Origin: Syntrophales bacterium
Lineage (GTDB): Bacteria; Desulfobacterota; Syntrophia; Syntrophales; UBA8958
Length of the DNA: 7,245 nt
Direction: 5' to 3'
Assembly (NCBI GenBank): GCA_023231165.1
Contig: JALNVY010000122.1
Coordinates: forward strand, 1 to 7,245
A program made the position numbers and the translations under genes. Positions within the stretch are counted from its first letter, which is position 1. The number at the start of each line of letters is the position of its first letter. Below are positions 1 through 5,903 of the stretch, in pieces. Below the pieces are notes generated by a model. It saw only the letters and a program-made list of their open reading frames with translations. It had not been told where the DNA came from and searched no databases.

Positions 1-15
1 AAAAAAGCCTTTTTC

Positions 16-132
16 GTCATTCCGGATCCCGTATAGGGTGGTACGGGGCAGGCCTGATCCGGAAAACGAAGTTTAATGTTCATAATCCAGTCTTTTCTAT
101 ACTTTCTGGACCCCGACTTTCGCCGGGGTGAC
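16..132. repeat. Nested inverted-repeat element, probably a dispersed intergenic palindrome
   Basis: The stretch contains several inverted repeats. GTCA (16-19) faces TGAC (129-132) as outer ends. TTCCGGATC (20-28) faces its perfect complement GATCCGGAA (56-64). TCCAG (86-90) faces CTGGA (106-110). ACCCCG (110-115) faces CGGGGT (124-129) around an 8-base loop. The ends GTCATTCC and GGGGTGAC are imperfect complements (6 of 8). This organisation resembles the multicopy intergenic palindromes with GTCATTCC/GGGGTGAC ends that I recall from Deltaproteobacteria; that comparison is from memory. It encodes no protein that I can support. It lies downstream of the htrA stop codon, so its stems could also help end or stabilise that transcript, although no stem is followed directly by a clean T run. 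Only one copy is visible here, so the dispersed status is inferred. Confidence 0.6.
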
Positions 133-198
133 AGAGGCGATGACTTTTTGCGTATATGTCAATAATGAGATCTTGAAGGCACAATAAGGAAAGGCCTT

Positions 199-1671
199 CT
201 ATTTGCGCAGGGCCACAAAGAAGGTTGCCTGTCCTCTCTTGATCAGGAGCATGATGCTTCCTTTGTTTGCCTTCTTGCTGATCTCGCGTACGTATTCTTT
301 CACGGAAGCAATCTTCACCTTGTTGACCTGAAGGATAATATCTTGAGGTTGAATACCCATCTCATCGGCAGGGCTGCCGTTCTGCACACGGACGACAATG
401 ATCCCAGTTTTCTTGGTAATTCCTAAATAACGAGCAATTTCCGGCGTAATGTCCTCGACAGCAAGACCAAACTGTTCATAGGCGCCGCCCTTCGCCGCCG
501 CTACTTCGGGTTGATCCTTCCGCTCGACAACAGTCACCTGGAAGCTCATTTCCCTGCCGTCACGGATAACCTTGATACTGACTTTGTCCCCCACATGGAA
601 AGAAGCGATGGAGAGCAGCAATTCATGGGTGTCTTTTATTTTTTTGCCATTAATTTCCGTAACTATGTCGCCGGCTCTGATTCCGGCGCGCTCCGCCGGA
701 TCTCCCTTGAATACTTCAGAGACAATGGCGCCTCTGCGCTCCTTCAACTGGAGCGATTTGGCCATTTCTTCCGTGATATCCTGCACGGAAACACCCATCC
801 ATCCTCGTGAAACCTTTCCCTTGGACTTCAAATCCGGGAGGATGTTTTTCGCCATGCTTATGGGTAAGGCAAAACCGATGCCCTGCCCCTGGGCAACGAT
901 AGCGGTGTTGATGCCGACCACCTTTCCTTCCATGTTGAAAAGTGGTCCGCCGCTGTTACCCGGGTTGATGGAGGCGTCGGTCTGGATAAAATTATCATAC
1001 GGACCTGCACCGATGACCCGGCCTTTGGCGCTGACAATACCAGCCGTTACGGTCTGTTCAAGACCGAAGGGATTGCCGATTGCCAGCACCCAGTCCCCGA
1101 CGCGCAGCTTATCGGACTCGCCAATTTCCGCAACGGGCAGGCTTTCGCTGGGCTTAATCTTGATCAGGGCGATATCTGTTTTTGCGTCTTTGCCAATGAT
1201 CTTCGCTTCGTACTCTCTCCCGTCCGACAATTTGACGAGAATTTTATCCGCATGTTCCACAACATGATTATTTGTGAATATGTAACCGTCGGAACTGATT
1301 ATGAAACCGGATCCGAGACTTTGTTGCTTGAATTCACGTCGCGGGGCGTCTCCAAAGAACCGGTCAAAGAATTCGTCGCCGAAATAACGATCAAAAGGCG
1401 CACCGCCTCCGAAAGGAGAACGCATTCCCCCTTTTACAACTTTTGTGGTGCCGATGTTGACGACAGACGGTTTGACCTTCTCGGCCAGATCCGCAAATGA
1501 CCCTGGCGTTCTGGCGTTATCGCCCGGCGATACCGCCGAGGCCGTTTGTACATCTGTCCCGGTCGGCACGAGGAAAGAGGACCTGAGCACTTCCACAACG
1601 GAGACTATGAAAAAGCCGATCAGACAGGCTAGGAGAAACATGAAAAACGTCTTACGGTTCTTGTATTCCAT
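199..1671 (-). CDS. htrA: HtrA/DegP-type (Do family) periplasmic serine protease with two PDZ domains
   Basis: This is a 490-residue envelope serine protease of the Do family, which degrades or refolds damaged periplasmic proteins. A hydrophobic N-terminal segment (about residues 9-27) acts as signal peptide or anchor. A Gly/Phe/Asp-rich linker (about 81-110) precedes the trypsin-like domain. The catalytic triad is visible: H136 in TNNHVVEH, D166 in KTDIALI and S240 in NPGNSGGPL. PDZ1 (about 285-380) holds GWMGVSVQDIT and DPAERAGIRAGDIV. PDZ2 (about 400-488) holds SPADEMGIQPQDIIL. Length and order are normal for the family. An AGGAGG-like GGAGG (1685-1689, read on the minus strand) lies 13 bases before the ATG, which is longer than usual, but no better in-frame start was seen. 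No clear promoter was found in the 131 bases upstream, so read-through from the hydrolase gene upstream is possible. The symbol is generic; degP or degQ/mucD-type orthology is unresolved. Confidence 0.96.
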   Translation of the reverse strand: MEYKNRKTFFMFLLACLIGFFIVSVVEVLRSSFLVPTGTDVQTASAVSPGDNARTPGSFADLAEKVKPSVVNIGTTKVVKGGMRSPFGGGAPFDRYFGDEFFDRFFGDAPRREFKQQSLGSGFIISSDGYIFTNNHVVEHADKILVKLSDGREYEAKIIGKDAKTDIALIKIKPSESLPVAEIGESDKLRVGDWVLAIGNPFGLEQTVTAGIVSAKGRVIGAGPYDNFIQTDASINPGNSGGPLFNMEGKVVGINTAIVAQGQGIGFALPISMAKNILPDLKSKGKVSRGWMGVSVQDITEEMAKSLQLKERRGAIVSEVFKGDPAERAGIRAGDIVTEINGKKIKDTHELLLSIASFHVGDKVSIKVIRDGREMSFQVTVVERKDQPEVAAAKGGAYEQFGLAVEDITPEIARYLGITKKTGIIVVRVQNGSPADEMGIQPQDIILQVNKVKIASVKEYVREISKKANKGSIMLLIKRGQATFFVALRK

Positions 1672-1750
1672 GGATTGAATGCATCCTCCAAATTCTTTAT
1701 GATTTACAACAGCGCGATCACGAAAACATCATCCGCTGATTCGTTATTAC

Positions 1751-1761
1751 GGGCAGCGCCC
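1751..1761. other. Small GC hairpin between the hydrolase and htrA genes
   Basis: GGGC (1751-1754), a 3-base loop, then GCCC (1758-1761) gives a perfect 4-bp stem. It lies downstream of the hydrolase stop and upstream of htrA, both read leftward. No T run follows on the minus strand, so it is at best a weak pause or processing site and could be chance. Confidence 0.2.
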
Positions 1762-1802
1762 TATCACATATGTCGGGAAAATTCAATATCTATGAACATG
1801 TA

Positions 1803-2612
1803 TTAAAGTGGTTCTCTCTGTACCCCATTTACCAGGGTTCCGATACCTGCGATTGTGACTGTCACACGATCGCCTTCCCTGAGGAAGATAGGAGGTTGCC
1901 TTGTAAAGCCGACGCCTTCCGGTGTTCCAGTCAGAATCACTGTTCCCGGTAGCAATGTCAGGGAATGACTCAAATCGCTTACGATGGTCGCGATATCATA
2001 AATCATGCTGGCAGTGCTGGCATCTTGGACGACCAGATCATTGAGCATCGTCCTGATGCTGAGGTGGTTAGGGTCCGGAATCTCATCTCTGGTGACGAGA
2101 CAGGGACCTAAAGGGCAAAAAGTATCAAATCCTTTTCCTCTGGTCCACTGCCCTTTCTGCTTTTCAAATTGCCAGTCCCGGGCGCTTATATCATTTGCGC
2201 AGGTGTAACCGAGGACATGATTCATTGCTTCTGACACCTTGATATTCTTCCCTGCCTTCCCTATGATAACGGCAAGTTCTCCTTCGTAATCCACCTGGTC
2301 CGGTCCTGCGGTCGGAAGTAGGATGCTGGTATCGTGCCCGGTAAGACTCGTATTCGCCTTTATGAAGACTACCGGGTAGGGAGATACATCTGTCCCTATT
2401 TCATCGGCATGTTTGCGATAACTGAATCCAAGGGCGAAAATGTTCGGCGGTTCCACAGGAGGCAAATATGCTATGATCTTCAAATATTTATCCGTAGGCT
2501 TGAGAGAAGTAAAGATGTCTCCCTCAAGAACCTGCATTGTCCCGGAGATTTCGGAACTGTGCAAACCGTAGTGGATCTGACCATCTTCCGTAAGACATCG
2601 GCATATCTTCAT
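1803..2612 (-). CDS. Fumarylacetoacetate hydrolase (FAH) family protein
   Basis: This 269-residue protein belongs to the FAH superfamily, metal-dependent cytoplasmic enzymes that hydrolyse, hydrate, isomerise or decarboxylate 2-keto acids such as acylpyruvates, oxaloacetate and aromatic-ring cleavage products. The N-terminal 50 residues form the small leader domain typical of many bacterial members. The catalytic domain starts near NIFALGFSY (57-65), with a candidate catalytic His at 68. Divalent-metal ligands are E110 and E112 (DYEGELAV) and D141 (NDISARD). Other family marks are RGKGFDTFCPLGP (158-170) and LTGTPEGVG (227-235). An AGGAG ribosome site (2619-2623, minus) sits 6 bases before the ATG, and a strong promoter lies just upstream. 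The neighbours do not form a catabolic cluster, so the substrate cannot be assigned; an acylpyruvase/oxaloacetate-decarboxylase-like role is only a family default. Confidence 0.93.
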   Translation of the reverse strand: MKICRCLTEDGQIHYGLHSSEISGTMQVLEGDIFTSLKPTDKYLKIIAYLPPVEPPNIFALGFSYRKHADEIGTDVSPYPVVFIKANTSLTGHDTSILLPTAGPDQVDYEGELAVIIGKAGKNIKVSEAMNHVLGYTCANDISARDWQFEKQKGQWTRGKGFDTFCPLGPCLVTRDEIPDPNHLSIRTMLNDLVVQDASTASMIYDIATIVSDLSHSLTLLPGTVILTGTPEGVGFTRQPPIFLREGDRVTVTIAGIGTLVNGVQREPL

Positions 2613-2640
2613 GAGTTTCTCCTAAGGCATTTATACTTCG

Positions 2641-2669
2641 AATATAGGGACACTTACCCGTGCCGTCAA
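2641..2669 (-). promoter_or_regulatory. Sigma-70-type promoter for the FAH-family gene
   Basis: Read on the minus strand, TTGACG (2669-2664) and TATATT (2646-2641) are separated by exactly 17 bases. Each box matches 5 of 6 consensus positions. The predicted transcription start is around 2634, giving a leader of about 20 bases that contains the AGGAG ribosome site at 2619-2623. Confidence 0.8.
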
Positions 2670-2704
2670 GGTGAGAACAAAGAAATAATTCAGATAAAAG
2701 ACCC

Positions 2705-2736
2705 TTGACAGGGCTAAATAAAACAACATAGATAAT
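2705..2736 (+). promoter_or_regulatory. Probable promoter for the methyltransferase gene
   Basis: A perfect -35 box TTGACA lies at 2705-2710. The best -10 candidates are GATAAT (2731-2736, 5 of 6 matches, but 20-base spacing) or the overlapping TAGATA (2729-2734, 18-base spacing, poor match). The -35 is framed by a short inverted repeat, CCCT (2702-2705) and AGGG (2710-2713), which could be a small operator or chance. Transcription starting near 2743 would precede every candidate start of the methyltransferase. Confidence 0.5.
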
Positions 2737-2758
2737 TCCATAAAGAGCGATTGCATTT

Positions 2759-3526
2759 TTGGCATGGACACCCGCTGCAACATGGGCGATACAGAAAGAA
2801 GAGAACGGGACATGGCATCATGGAAAAAGGGGGCACGCCATCGCACCAGGTAATAAAGGTCTCCTGAAGCGGATTCATGACTCGGCATGGGCGTGGGATC
2901 TCTTTCAGGGACCGGTGTACAACCGCTTGATTTTTAAAGCCGCCGCGAATTATTTTGATGCTGTGATCAGCCTTGCGGGCAAAGGCGCCCCTGCCCTGAT
3001 TCTCGATGTCGGTGCGGGTGAGGGAGTGGTGAGTCTTCGTCTGGCGAAGGCTAATCCGGATGCCGCCGTGGTCGGAATCGATTATGCCCTGATGCAGGTG
3101 CGGGCTGCGAACCGGCTGAAAGAGAAGGAGCGGGTTCTCAATTGTACATTCCAGCAGGCTAACGCCATGGCGCTTCCTTTTTCGGAGGCTTCCTTTGACA
3201 TGGTTATAAGCGTCAATTCTATTAAACACTGGCCGGATCCAGTCCAGGGGCTATCCGAGATCAGGCGTGTCCTTCGTTCCCGGGGACAAGCCTTTATCTC
3301 CGAGGCCGACAGATCCGCGTCACCGGAAGAGCTCCTTGCCTTTTCAGAAAAATATCGGGCATGGTACATTTGGGGTGCGCTGATGCGGTGGATTCTTAGA
3401 AATGTCGTCTTCGGGAAGAGCTATACCGCGGCAGAATTAAGGACCATCGCCGGGAAGGCCGGATTCAGCGACACGATCATCCAAGCGGTCCCCGGCCCCT
3501 TTTTGCTTCTGGTGCTTACAAAATAA
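2759..3526 (+). CDS. Class I SAM-dependent methyltransferase (Methyltransf_11 type); 5' end uncertain
   Basis: The open frame gives 255 residues with a Rossmann-type SAM-binding fold. Motif I is LDVGAGEG (82-89). The acidic end of strand 2 is VVGID (104-108). The motif-II region holds NAMALPFSEASFDMVI (about 135-150), followed by a HWPDP loop (157-161) and RRVLRSRGQAFI (169-180). This matches small-molecule methyltransferases; the substrate cannot be read from sequence. The only start in this frame after the TAA at 2741 is the TTG at 2759, which has a poor ribosome site, and the first 25 residues are tryptophan-rich and do not look like the rest. A better start is the ATG at 2812, preceded by a purine-rich site, but that frame closes at 2851. 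Removing one base from the A5G5 run (2824-2833) would join the two frames and give about 237 residues starting MASWKKGHAIAPGNKG. The domain is certain; the N terminus is not. Confidence 0.88.
   Translation: MAWTPAATWAIQKEENGTWHHGKRGHAIAPGNKGLLKRIHDSAWAWDLFQGPVYNRLIFKAAANYFDAVISLAGKGAPALILDVGAGEGVVSLRLAKANPDAAVVGIDYALMQVRAANRLKEKERVLNCTFQQANAMALPFSEASFDMVISVNSIKHWPDPVQGLSEIRRVLRSRGQAFISEADRSASPEELLAFSEKYRAWYIWGALMRWILRNVVFGKSYTAAELRTIAGKAGFSDTIIQAVPGPFLLLVLTK
2798..2805 (+). promoter_or_regulatory. Candidate ribosome binding site for an alternative methyltransferase start at 2812
   Basis: The purine run GAAGAGAA lies 6 bases before the ATG at 2812. It is a better translation start signal than anything in front of the TTG at 2759. 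The frame it opens ends after 13 codons at 2851-2853 unless a frame change occurs at the A5G5 run at 2824-2833. Confidence 0.4.
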
Positions 3527-3543
3527 TCCTCCTTGAGGCTTAT
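3523..3543 (+). terminator. Weak hairpin after the methyltransferase gene
   Basis: CCTC (3528-3531) and GAGG (3535-3538) pair around a 3-base loop. ATAA (3523-3526) and TTAT (3540-3543) extend the stem past one mismatch. Only a short T-rich stretch (TTATTT) follows. The hairpin overlaps the -35 box of the next promoter, so a terminator role is tentative. Confidence 0.3.
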
Positions 3544-3562
3544 TTCGCAAACATGGTATAAG
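3533..3562 (+). promoter_or_regulatory. Probable promoter of the Mla-like operon
   Basis: TTGAGG (3533-3538) and TATAAG (3557-3562) are 18 bases apart. TG at 3554-3555 precedes the second box by one base, giving an extended -10 element. The predicted start is near 3569, about 50 bases before the mlaE ATG. This suggests the operon has its own promoter, separate from the methyltransferase gene. Confidence 0.6.
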
Positions 3563-3619
3563 AAACGAAAGCGGAAGCAGGGCTTGCCTTAAGGGACGTT
3601 AAAAAAACTGGAAACAGCC

Positions 3620-4420
3620 ATGACAACAGCCATCGAACAAATAGGCAGATCAGGCCTGCGTGCAGCCCGTGCTTCTCAGGACACCCTTACTTTTGCCTTT
3701 AGAATTCTGGCCAGAATGTTTGATGTCCGGGCCTATAACAGCGCAGTCCGCATGGTCCTGATCAATCAGATCTATTTCACCTCCGTCCAGATCCTGCCTC
3801 TTTTTCTAGCCGTAGCGGTAATTTTTGGGGCAATTGTTATCGGTATCATCGGCCAGTATCTGATCCACCTGGGTCTGTTTTACTATTTCGGTCAGTTGCT
3901 CATGGGTTTTGTGGTCACGGAATTTGCCCCCTTTATCACCGTTCTCCTTATTGCTCTGCGTTCAAGCTCGGCCATCAATGCAGAAATCGCCGTTATGAAG
4001 GTCAATAAAGAGCTGAATACCCTTTATGTCTTTCGGATCGATGTGATCAATTATCTTTTCCTGCCGCGTATTCTCAGCGGTATCCTTTCAATCGTTCTGC
4101 TTAGTTGGCTGTTTTCCATGATCGTTCTTGCCAGCGGTCTGATCTTTTCGGCTTTATTATTTGATATGAGTATGAACGACTATGTGACGGCTCTTCTGGC
4201 ATCGGCAAAATTTTCCGATCTCATCGTGATGCTGATTAAATGTGCCACCATGGGATTTTTCATTATTATGATCCCTATCCGCTACGGCATGCGTGCCACG
4301 GACGAGCTGACCAGCATTCCCGTTTCCGTCCTCCAAGGTATGGTCAATGTTTTTATTGCAATCATGATTATCGAGGTGGTCTCATTAATCGTCATGTCAT
4401 TGATAGAAAAATTCATTTAA
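3620..4420 (+). CDS. mlaE: Divergent MlaE-family ABC transporter permease
   Basis: This 266-residue inner-membrane protein has an N-terminal amphipathic stretch and about five hydrophobic segments (about 55-80, 90-113, 148-180, 200-220, 238-262), the usual MlaE size and plan. MlaE is the permease of the MlaFEDB complex, which moves phospholipids between inner membrane and periplasm. Family positions kept include E101 and P104 (TEFAPF), the AE pair (121-122), M126 and the PR pair (149-150). Other normally conserved stretches have changed. The usual GR-G pattern before the AE pair is ALRSSSAIN (112-120). The segment after the AE pair that should contact the ATPase reads VNKELNTLYVFRID (128-141). 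The late glycine-rich GVG-ATT region is replaced by ATDELTSIPVSV (226-237). The ribosome site is weak (GGAAA near 3610). It is the first gene of an operon with the ATPase remnant, mlaD and a lipoprotein gene. Family membership is fairly sure; normal transport activity is not. Confidence 0.85.
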   Translation: MTTAIEQIGRSGLRAARASQDTLTFAFRILARMFDVRAYNSAVRMVLINQIYFTSVQILPLFLAVAVIFGAIVIGIIGQYLIHLGLFYYFGQLLMGFVVTEFAPFITVLLIALRSSSAINAEIAVMKVNKELNTLYVFRIDVINYLFLPRILSGILSIVLLSWLFSMIVLASGLIFSALLFDMSMNDYVTALLASAKFSDLIVMLIKCATMGFFIIMIPIRYGMRATDELTSIPVSVLQGMVNVFIAIMIIEVVSLIVMSLIEKFI

Positions 4421-4422
4421 GG

Positions 4423-4887
4423 TTGTACAGCAAAGAGGAACTGCTGGACAAAGAACTTTACGAAATCATGACGCAGGAAAAACACCGCCTGGGTCTGGTC
4501 TCTATGGATGCCCCCCTGATATCCAATCTCAGCGTGCTGAGCAACATCGCCCTGATCAAACAGTATCACGGGCGCCTGTCCGTTCGCGAGGCGGAAGATA
4601 TTGCCAGGATGCACTTAGAGAAACTGCATCTGGATAATATCGCTGCGAAGAGAAATCCCGTACTTTTAGAGATGCAGCGGTTTAGCGTCATGGTCCTGAG
4701 AGCGGTAATGGTTGAAGACGCTATGGTGGTCATCGACAGACCATTCAAAATCATGCCGGATCTCGATGACACCCGTTTTATTCATGATGTCCTCACATCG
4801 GTGGATGACCTGTTTCAGGAATGCCATGTCTTTGACTATCTCTGGAATGAAAAGCGATACACAGGAGGAATGATCCATGGCGCTTAA
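4423..4887 (+). CDS. Truncated, motif-less ABC ATPase-like protein in the MlaF position
   Basis: This 154-residue protein occupies the MlaF slot between mlaE and mlaD and aligns by eye to the part of an MlaF-type ATPase that follows Walker A. KELYEI (10-15) matches the region before the Q-loop. RLGLVSMDAPLISNLSVLSNIAL (from 22) matches the Q-loop region, with Met28 where Gln is expected. LLEMQ (81-85) stands where LSGGQ belongs, followed by a signature-helix-like LRAV. MVVIDRP (101-107) is Walker B with D105 kept but Arg106 replacing the catalytic Glu. No Walker A exists in frame. H135 is roughly where the switch His would fall, but its strand is not recognisable. ATP hydrolysis is therefore very unlikely. 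Start: TTG 4423, 2 bases after the mlaE stop, keeps the ELYEI homology; ATG 4468 would remove it. Its end overlaps mlaD by 11 bases and carries the mlaD ribosome site. It is either a repurposed scaffold or regulator, or a decaying 5'-deleted pseudogene; the intact frame favours the former. Confidence 0.75.
   Translation: MYSKEELLDKELYEIMTQEKHRLGLVSMDAPLISNLSVLSNIALIKQYHGRLSVREAEDIARMHLEKLHLDNIAAKRNPVLLEMQRFSVMVLRAVMVEDAMVVIDRPFKIMPDLDDTRFIHDVLTSVDDLFQECHVFDYLWNEKRYTGGMIHGA
4863..4868 (+). promoter_or_regulatory. Strong ribosome binding site of mlaD inside the preceding gene
   Basis: A perfect AGGAGG lies 8 bases before the mlaD ATG (4877) and within the last codons of the ATPase-like gene, which ends at 4887. 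This fixes the mlaD start and implies coupled translation of the two genes. Confidence 0.85.
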
Positions 4888-5809
4888 AACGGAATGGAAG
4901 GTGGGTCTTTTCATTGTCTTGACGGTGCTGCTTATCCTTGCCGGCCTCGGGTATATGGCCTATAAAAAAGGCATCTTCCAGCCGGAGAATACCTATACCC
5001 TTTCCTCCCGGACGGGAGACGGGTTGTCCGTGGGCATGCCACTGTATTTTTCCGGGTTCAAGATCGGCAAGATCGTGGAACTGGAACTCAGCGATAAGGG
5101 GATGGTTATGATCAAGATCACGGTGCCCACCCAGCACGCCAAGTGGATCCGCTCCGATAGTAAATTCGTCCTCGAAAAGCCCCTCATCGGTTCTCCGAAG
5201 TTCACGGTGACAACCTTAAACTTGAGCAGCCCTCTTTTGTCCTCCAATTCCATTGCCACTCTGAAAGAAGTAAATGATATCAATGATGTAATCCAAATGG
5301 TTCAGCCTATCCTGGACCAAGTAGCTATGATTACGGACAATGTCGAACGATTGACCGGTTCCCTCGCTGACCCGAAGGGGGACATGAGTAGGATTCTCAA
5401 ACATTCCGGGGAATTAACAGGATATTTGTCCTCCAAGAAATCCGTCCTGGAGATGGCCTTGGGAGATGAAAAAAGTGTTCAGAACATCCATGCATCCCTA
5501 CAGAATGCCAGAAACATTACCGATCAGGTGGGGCAGCTTCTAAAAAAGACGGATGAGGAACTATATGGGAAGGACGGAATCATTCCCCTGGTTATCAAGA
5601 TACTCAGGGAACTGGTCACCAATCTCGGCAAGATCGGCATAACCCTTGACAACGTTACGAAAATCAGTTCGAATACAGCGGAAGCGACGCAGGATTTAAA
5701 GCTCTTCAGAAGCGAGGTTGACTCAACCGTGAATTCCCTCAACCGGTTGATTAATGAACTGGACAAGAAAATACCATTTAAATCGGAACCAAAAATTAAA
5801 CTGCCATAG
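4877..5809 (+). CDS. mlaD: MlaD-family MCE-domain protein
   Basis: This 310-residue protein has one N-terminal membrane anchor (about 9-29) and a single MCE domain (about 38-115). MCE marks are DGLSVGMPLYFSGFKIGKIVEL (from 48), a hydrophobic strand VMIKITV, and the LIGSPKFTVTTL strand near the domain end. MCE proteins form hexameric rings that carry lipid through a central pore in the periplasm. The long C-terminal part (about 130-300) is mostly helical, with heptad-like hydrophobics and no second MCE domain. That length is longer than E. coli MlaD (about 180 residues) and is closer to MlaD-like proteins in other diderm groups, where such tails form a helical barrel or tube. It follows the ATPase-like gene with an 11-base overlap and precedes the lipoprotein gene by 94 bases. 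The start is fixed by AGGAGG at 4863-4868. Family assignment is confident; the lipid carried is not known. Confidence 0.92.
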   Translation: MALKTEWKVGLFIVLTVLLILAGLGYMAYKKGIFQPENTYTLSSRTGDGLSVGMPLYFSGFKIGKIVELELSDKGMVMIKITVPTQHAKWIRSDSKFVLEKPLIGSPKFTVTTLNLSSPLLSSNSIATLKEVNDINDVIQMVQPILDQVAMITDNVERLTGSLADPKGDMSRILKHSGELTGYLSSKKSVLEMALGDEKSVQNIHASLQNARNITDQVGQLLKKTDEELYGKDGIIPLVIKILRELVTNLGKIGITLDNVTKISSNTAEATQDLKLFRSEVDSTVNSLNRLINELDKKIPFKSEPKIKLP

Positions 5810-5812
5810 AGA

Positions 5813-5827
5813 GGCAATTTTATTGCC
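5813..5827 (+). other. Short hairpin between mlaD and the lipoprotein gene
   Basis: GGCAAT (5813-5818) and ATTGCC (5822-5827) form a perfect 6-bp stem with a TTT loop, starting 3 bases after the mlaD stop. No T run follows, so it looks more like an mRNA-stabilising or partial-attenuation hairpin than a full terminator. I found no convincing promoter in the rest of this 94-base gap, so the lipoprotein gene is probably expressed from the mla operon. Confidence 0.4.
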
Positions 5828-5903
5828 ATTGACTGTTTACAGGTAATAATTACGAAGCCGTCGATCATGGCCAAATTTTTGACTTTTTACGAGGGCGTCA
5901 ATT

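Noticed and set aside
175..199. GAAGGC/GCCTTC inverted repeat touching the htrA stop codon as a terminator
   Set aside because: The 6-bp stem has a 13-base loop and no T run after it on the minus strand, so it does not look like an intrinsic terminator.
572..1267. 231-codon open frame on the plus strand
   Set aside because: It lies wholly inside the certain htrA gene on the opposite strand; the translation has no recognisable domain and shadows the protease codons.
1690..1802. htrA promoter, including a possible sigma-E type site
   Set aside because: On the minus strand I found only poor box pairs (for example TTCGTG with CATAAA) and no GGAACTT/TCAAA-like pair, so no promoter is claimed.
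2714..3229. 171-codon open frame on the minus strand over the methyltransferase 5' end
   Set aside because: It overlaps the SAM-binding motifs on the other strand and the rightward promoter, and its translation shows no family features.
4240..4422. In-frame upstream extension of the ATPase-like gene overlapping mlaE
   Set aside because: The His/Tyr/Arg-rich translation here is the out-of-frame shadow of mlaE and has no Walker A or ABC similarity, so the gene is taken to begin at TTG 4423.
5829..5850. Separate promoter for the lipoprotein gene (TTGACT with AATAAT)
   Set aside because: The two boxes are only 10 bases apart, too close for a sigma-70 promoter, and no better -10 element is found at the normal distance.
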